The translations under genes were made by a program, and so were the position numbers. Positions 61,446-64,000 of a stretch of 64,000 nt of DNA are shown here, in pieces. This stretch comes from CAYFKJ01 sp964343605. GTDB lineage: Bacteria; Pseudomonadota; Alphaproteobacteria; UBA2966. Every line of letters begins with the position of its first letter. Within the stretch, counting starts at the first letter, position 1. The stretch covers positions 434,001-498,000 of the forward strand of contig CAYFKJ010000002.1 of the NCBI GenBank assembly GCA_964343605.1. Direction: 5' to 3'. The notes beneath the pieces were generated by a model. It saw only the letters and a program-made list of their open reading frames with translations. It was not told the origin of the DNA and ran no database searches.

Positions 61446-62566
61446 TCGGCCCGGCCCGCACTGATACCTCACTGGTCGGCCGCTGGTGGTGGACGGTGGA
61501 CCGCTGGTCCCTGGCCGCCCTGGCCATCCTGTTGGCCGCCGGTGCGCTGCTGGTGATGGCGGCCAGTCCCGCCGTGGCGGAACGCATCGGCCTTGAATCC
61601 TTTCATTTTGTTCGCCGCCAATCGATCTACCTGGCGCCCGCCATCGCGGTCATGATCGCCGTCTCCCTGATGTCGCCCCTGACCGTGCGGCGCGTCGCCG
61701 TCATCGGCTTCGCGATCACCATTGTGTTGATGGTGGCGACGTTGTTGCTGGGACACGAGGTCAAGGGCGCCCGGCGCTGGCTCTCCGTCGCCGGCTTCGT
61801 TTTGCAGCCGTCGGAATTCGTCAAACCCTTCTTCGCCGTGGTGGCCGCCTGGATGTTCGCCGAGCATCAGCGCGGCCTCGGTCTTCCCGGCAACGCCATT
61901 TCGGGCGTGCTGCTGCTGCTGGTGATCGGCCTTTTGGTCCTGCAGCCAGATTTCGGCATGACCATCGTCGTCGCCGCGGTTTGGCTGGCCCAGTTCTTCA
62001 TGGCCGGCATGCCGATGAGCTGGATCGGCGCCATGGCCTTCGCAGGCCTGGCCGGATTGGCGGCGGCCTACGCCCTGTTGCCTCACGTGGCAAGCCGCAT
62101 CGACCGCTTTCTGGACCCGTCGAGCGGCGATTCCTTCCAGGTGGACACGGCTTTGTCGGCATTCCGAACGGGCGGTTTGACGGGGCGGGGCCCCGGCGAG
62201 GGCACGGTCAAGTCGATCCTGCCCGACGCCCACACCGATTTCATCTTCGCCGTGGCGGGAGAGGAGTTCGGTCTTTTCGCCTGCCTCCTGCTTGTCGCCC
62301 TCTTCGCCTTTGTCGTGCTGCGCGGCTTTGCCCGACTGCTGGAGGAGCGCAACGCCTTCGTCATGCTGGCGGCGGCGGGCCTTCTCGTGCAATTCGGCAT
62401 TCAGGCCATCGTCAACATGGGCGTGAACCTGCGCCTGATGCCGGCTAAGGGCATGACGCTGCCGTTCATCTCCTACGGCGGGTCCTCTCTCCTGGCCCTG
62501 GCGCTCGGCATGGGCATGGTTTTGGCGCTGACCCGGCGGCGGGCCGGAACGGGGCTGTTGGGATGA
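61442..62566 (+). CDS. ftsW: Septal peptidoglycan polymerase FtsW
   Basis: 374-aa SEDS membrane protein with ten helices. Signature G-A-R-R-W-L, then L-Q-P-S-E-F-V-K-P, the catalytic-aspartate region in the extracellular loop, and the C-terminal P-F-I-S-Y-G-G-S-S. It polymerises glycan strands from lipid II together with FtsI. ATG 61442 overlaps murD; long frames upstream in the same register lie within murD and are not coding. It overlaps murG by four bases. Confidence 0.96.
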   Translation: MIGPARTDTSLVGRWWWTVDRWSLAALAILLAAGALLVMAASPAVAERIGLESFHFVRRQSIYLAPAIAVMIAVSLMSPLTVRRVAVIGFAITIVLMVATLLLGHEVKGARRWLSVAGFVLQPSEFVKPFFAVVAAWMFAEHQRGLGLPGNAISGVLLLLVIGLLVLQPDFGMTIVVAAVWLAQFFMAGMPMSWIGAMAFAGLAGLAAAYALLPHVASRIDRFLDPSSGDSFQVDTALSAFRTGGLTGRGPGEGTVKSILPDAHTDFIFAVAGEEFGLFACLLLVALFAFVVLRGFARLLEERNAFVMLAAAGLLVQFGIQAIVNMGVNLRLMPAKGMTLPFISYGGSSLLALALGMGMVLALTRRRAGTGLLG

Positions 62567-63702
62567 GCGGCGCCGTCATTCTTGCCGCCGGCGGCACCGG
62601 CGGTCACCTCTTCCCGGCGGAAGCCCTGGCCGGCGAACTGATGGCACGCGGCCGCCAGGTGATCCTGCTGACGGACAGCCGGGGCTCCGACTACATCAAG
62701 ACCGTGGGCGGACCGTTGGGCCGGGTCGAGCAATACACCGTTCGCGCCGGTGCGGTTTCCGGTCAGACGTTCGGCGGACGCATCAAGGGCTTGGCGGAAA
62801 TCACCGCCGGCGTCTGGCAGGCAAGGGGCCATCTCAATCGCCTCAAGCCTGCCGTCGCGGTCGGCTTCGGCGGCTATCCGTCGCTACCCACCATGATTGC
62901 GGCCACGCGCGCGGACGTGCCCTCGGTAATTCACGAGCAGAATGCCGTCCTGGGGCGCGTCAACCGCCTGCTGGCGCCGCGCGTCTCGGCCATCGCCGTA
63001 TCCTTCGCGGATACCCAGAAACTGGAGCCGGGAGACTTCGCCAAGGTCACCGTGGTCGGCAATCCCGTCCGCCCGGCGGTGCGCGCGGTGCGCGGTGCGC
63101 CCTACCTGCCGCTCGAACACGGCGACCAATTCAAACTCATGGTGCTGGGCGGCAGCCAGGGGGCTTCCATCCTGTCCGACATCGTTCCCCAAGCGCTCGG
63201 CAAACTATCGCCCGATCTCAGGGGCCGTATGCGCGTCACTCAGCAGTGCCGTACCGAGGATCTGGAGCGCGTCAAGACCGCCTATTCCAATCTTGCCGTA
63301 GCCGCCGATCTTGCCGCTTTTTTCGAGGATGTCCCGGCGCGGTTGGCGATCACGCATCTTCTTATCTCCCGGGCCGGCGCCTCGACAGTGAGCGAAGCCG
63401 CGGTCGCCGGCCGGCCGGCGCTGCTAATTCCCTATCCGCACGCGACGGACGATCATCAGACCGCCAATGCAAAGGCGTTCGTCGAACCGGGCGGTGGCTG
63501 GATGATGCAGCAAACGGAATTCACGCCTGAAGCGGTGGCGGCCCTCCTGCAAAGCATCGTGGCCGATCCGGGTAAGCTTAACGCGGCGGCGGCCGGGGCC
63601 CACGACGTCGGGCGCGCCGATGCGGCGCCGCGGCTTGCCGATCTTGTCGAATCCCTCATCCCCGGCAGCAACGGCAATACCGGACGGGAGAAGGCGGCAT
63701 GA
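62563..63702 (+). CDS. murG: UDP-GlcNAc:lipid I glycosyltransferase MurG
   Basis: 379-aa membrane-associated GT-B enzyme that forms lipid II. The N-terminal A-A-G-G-T-G-G-H-L-F-P and V-G-F-G-G-Y-P-S motifs bind lipid I, the second G-G-S-Q-G-A binds the nucleotide, and the C-terminal S-R-A-G-A-S-T-V-S-E and Y-P-H-A-T-D-D-H-Q match the UDP-GlcNAc site. ATG 62563 overlaps ftsW by four bases and murC overlaps its stop in the same way. Confidence 0.97.
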   Translation: MSGAVILAAGGTGGHLFPAEALAGELMARGRQVILLTDSRGSDYIKTVGGPLGRVEQYTVRAGAVSGQTFGGRIKGLAEITAGVWQARGHLNRLKPAVAVGFGGYPSLPTMIAATRADVPSVIHEQNAVLGRVNRLLAPRVSAIAVSFADTQKLEPGDFAKVTVVGNPVRPAVRAVRGAPYLPLEHGDQFKLMVLGGSQGASILSDIVPQALGKLSPDLRGRMRVTQQCRTEDLERVKTAYSNLAVAADLAAFFEDVPARLAITHLLISRAGASTVSEAAVAGRPALLIPYPHATDDHQTANAKAFVEPGGGWMMQQTEFTPEAVAALLQSIVADPGKLNAAAAGAHDVGRADAAPRLADLVESLIPGSNGNTGREKAA

Positions 63703-64000
63703 GAACCCTTCCCCTGGATATCGGCATCATTCATTTCGTCGGCATCGGCGGCATCGGCATGAGCGGCATCGCCGAGGTCATGCACAACCTGGGCTACAAG
63801 GTCCAAGGATCCGATCAGGCGGAGAACGCCAACGTGTTGCGTCTGAGGGATCTCGGCATCGCGGTTCATGTCGGTCACGAGGGAAACCACGTGGCGGAGG
63901 CTCAGGTCGTGGTCATTTCCTCCGCCGTCAAGGATGACAATCCAGAGGTTCGGGCGGCGCGCGAGCGTCTGGTTCCGGTCGTCCGCCGGGCCGAAATGCT
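63699..64000 (+). CDS. murC: UDP-MurNAc:L-Ala ligase MurC, N-terminal part (runs off right edge)
   Basis: The first 100 codons are visible. F-V-G-I-G-G-I-G-M-S-G-I-A-E-V is the MurC Rossmann start, with G-S-D after the second strand and V-V-I-S-S-A-V-K near the end of the visible part, all typical. It joins L-alanine to UDP-MurNAc, the first peptide step in the cytosol. ATG 63699 overlaps the murG stop (ATGA). The ATP loop lies beyond the window. Confidence 0.96.
   Translation, partial: MRTLPLDIGIIHFVGIGGIGMSGIAEVMHNLGYKVQGSDQAENANVLRLRDLGIAVHVGHEGNHVAEAQVVVISSAVKDDNPEVRAARERLVPVVRRAEM

Overview
This 64 kb window is high-GC, densely coded DNA from a Gram-negative alphaproteobacterium, probably a free-living (possibly marine or uncultured) member of the Rhodospirillales or a relative. 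That placement is inferred from gene content: an mraZ-to-murC division cluster preceded by djlA, an AmpD-type amidase and a type A RNase P RNA; MlaA and MlaC lipid-transport proteins; a TRAP transporter; and many Tat or lipoprotein signals. No rRNA, tRNA, CRISPR array, phage or insertion sequence was recognised. Both edges cut genes: an acetyltransferase on the left and murC on the right.

Layout. 1-12 kb: a class III cyclase with TolB-like and TPR regions, a CbbY-type HAD phosphatase, two related alpha/beta-hydrolase lipoproteins, a Tat-exported aldo/keto reductase, a DUF1194 secreted protein, a large membrane kinase with a heme-c (CxxCH) input domain and four PAS domains, and an atypical SDR. 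12-22.6 kb: ordinary metabolic genes, including a YghU-type GST, an MFS exporter, a Gfo/Idh/MocA oxidoreductase, GNAT, a membrane adenylate cyclase, two VOC proteins, an acyltransferase, an Asp/Glu racemase-like protein and a methyltransferase. 22.7-25.5 kb: a thioredoxin-like gene overlapping a UGSC-motif selenoprotein gene that reads through an in-frame TGA and carries a SECIS-like hairpin. 25.5-33 kb: mlaA and mlaC, then an ArsR-methyltransferase regulator translationally coupled to metF and followed by metH. 33-44 kb: an SDR, phhB, a CHASE4-type sensor kinase, an NTF2-like protein, a 5-oxoprolinase fusion divergent from a GntR regulator, and a TRAP DctPQM system. 44-52 kb: an M23 peptidase, djlA, an EamA transporter, an AmpD-type amidase, rnpB, a lipase-like hydrolase, a NIT-domain chemoreceptor, a methyltransferase and slyX. 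52.3-64 kb: mraZ-rsmH-ftsL-ftsI-murE-murF-mraY-murD-ftsW-murG-murC, almost all with 4-base overlaps, behind a promoter carrying a 10-bp-periodic MraZ-type operator.

How the genes work together. The last 12 kb makes lipid II and builds the septal synthase (FtsL, FtsI, FtsW). ArsR-MT, MetF and MetH form a methionine-cycle unit in which the regulator probably reads SAM or SAH. GntR, OplAH and DctPQM look like an uptake and ATP-dependent ring-opening unit for a cyclic amide such as 5-oxoproline. The thioredoxin-like and UGSC pair is the most interesting item: a selenium-dependent redox module of unknown substrate. Two genes (minus strand from about 6181, plus strand from about 12102) have no ATG, GTG or TTG able to preserve their signal or membrane segment, and may start at ATT and ATC codons behind good ribosome binding sites.
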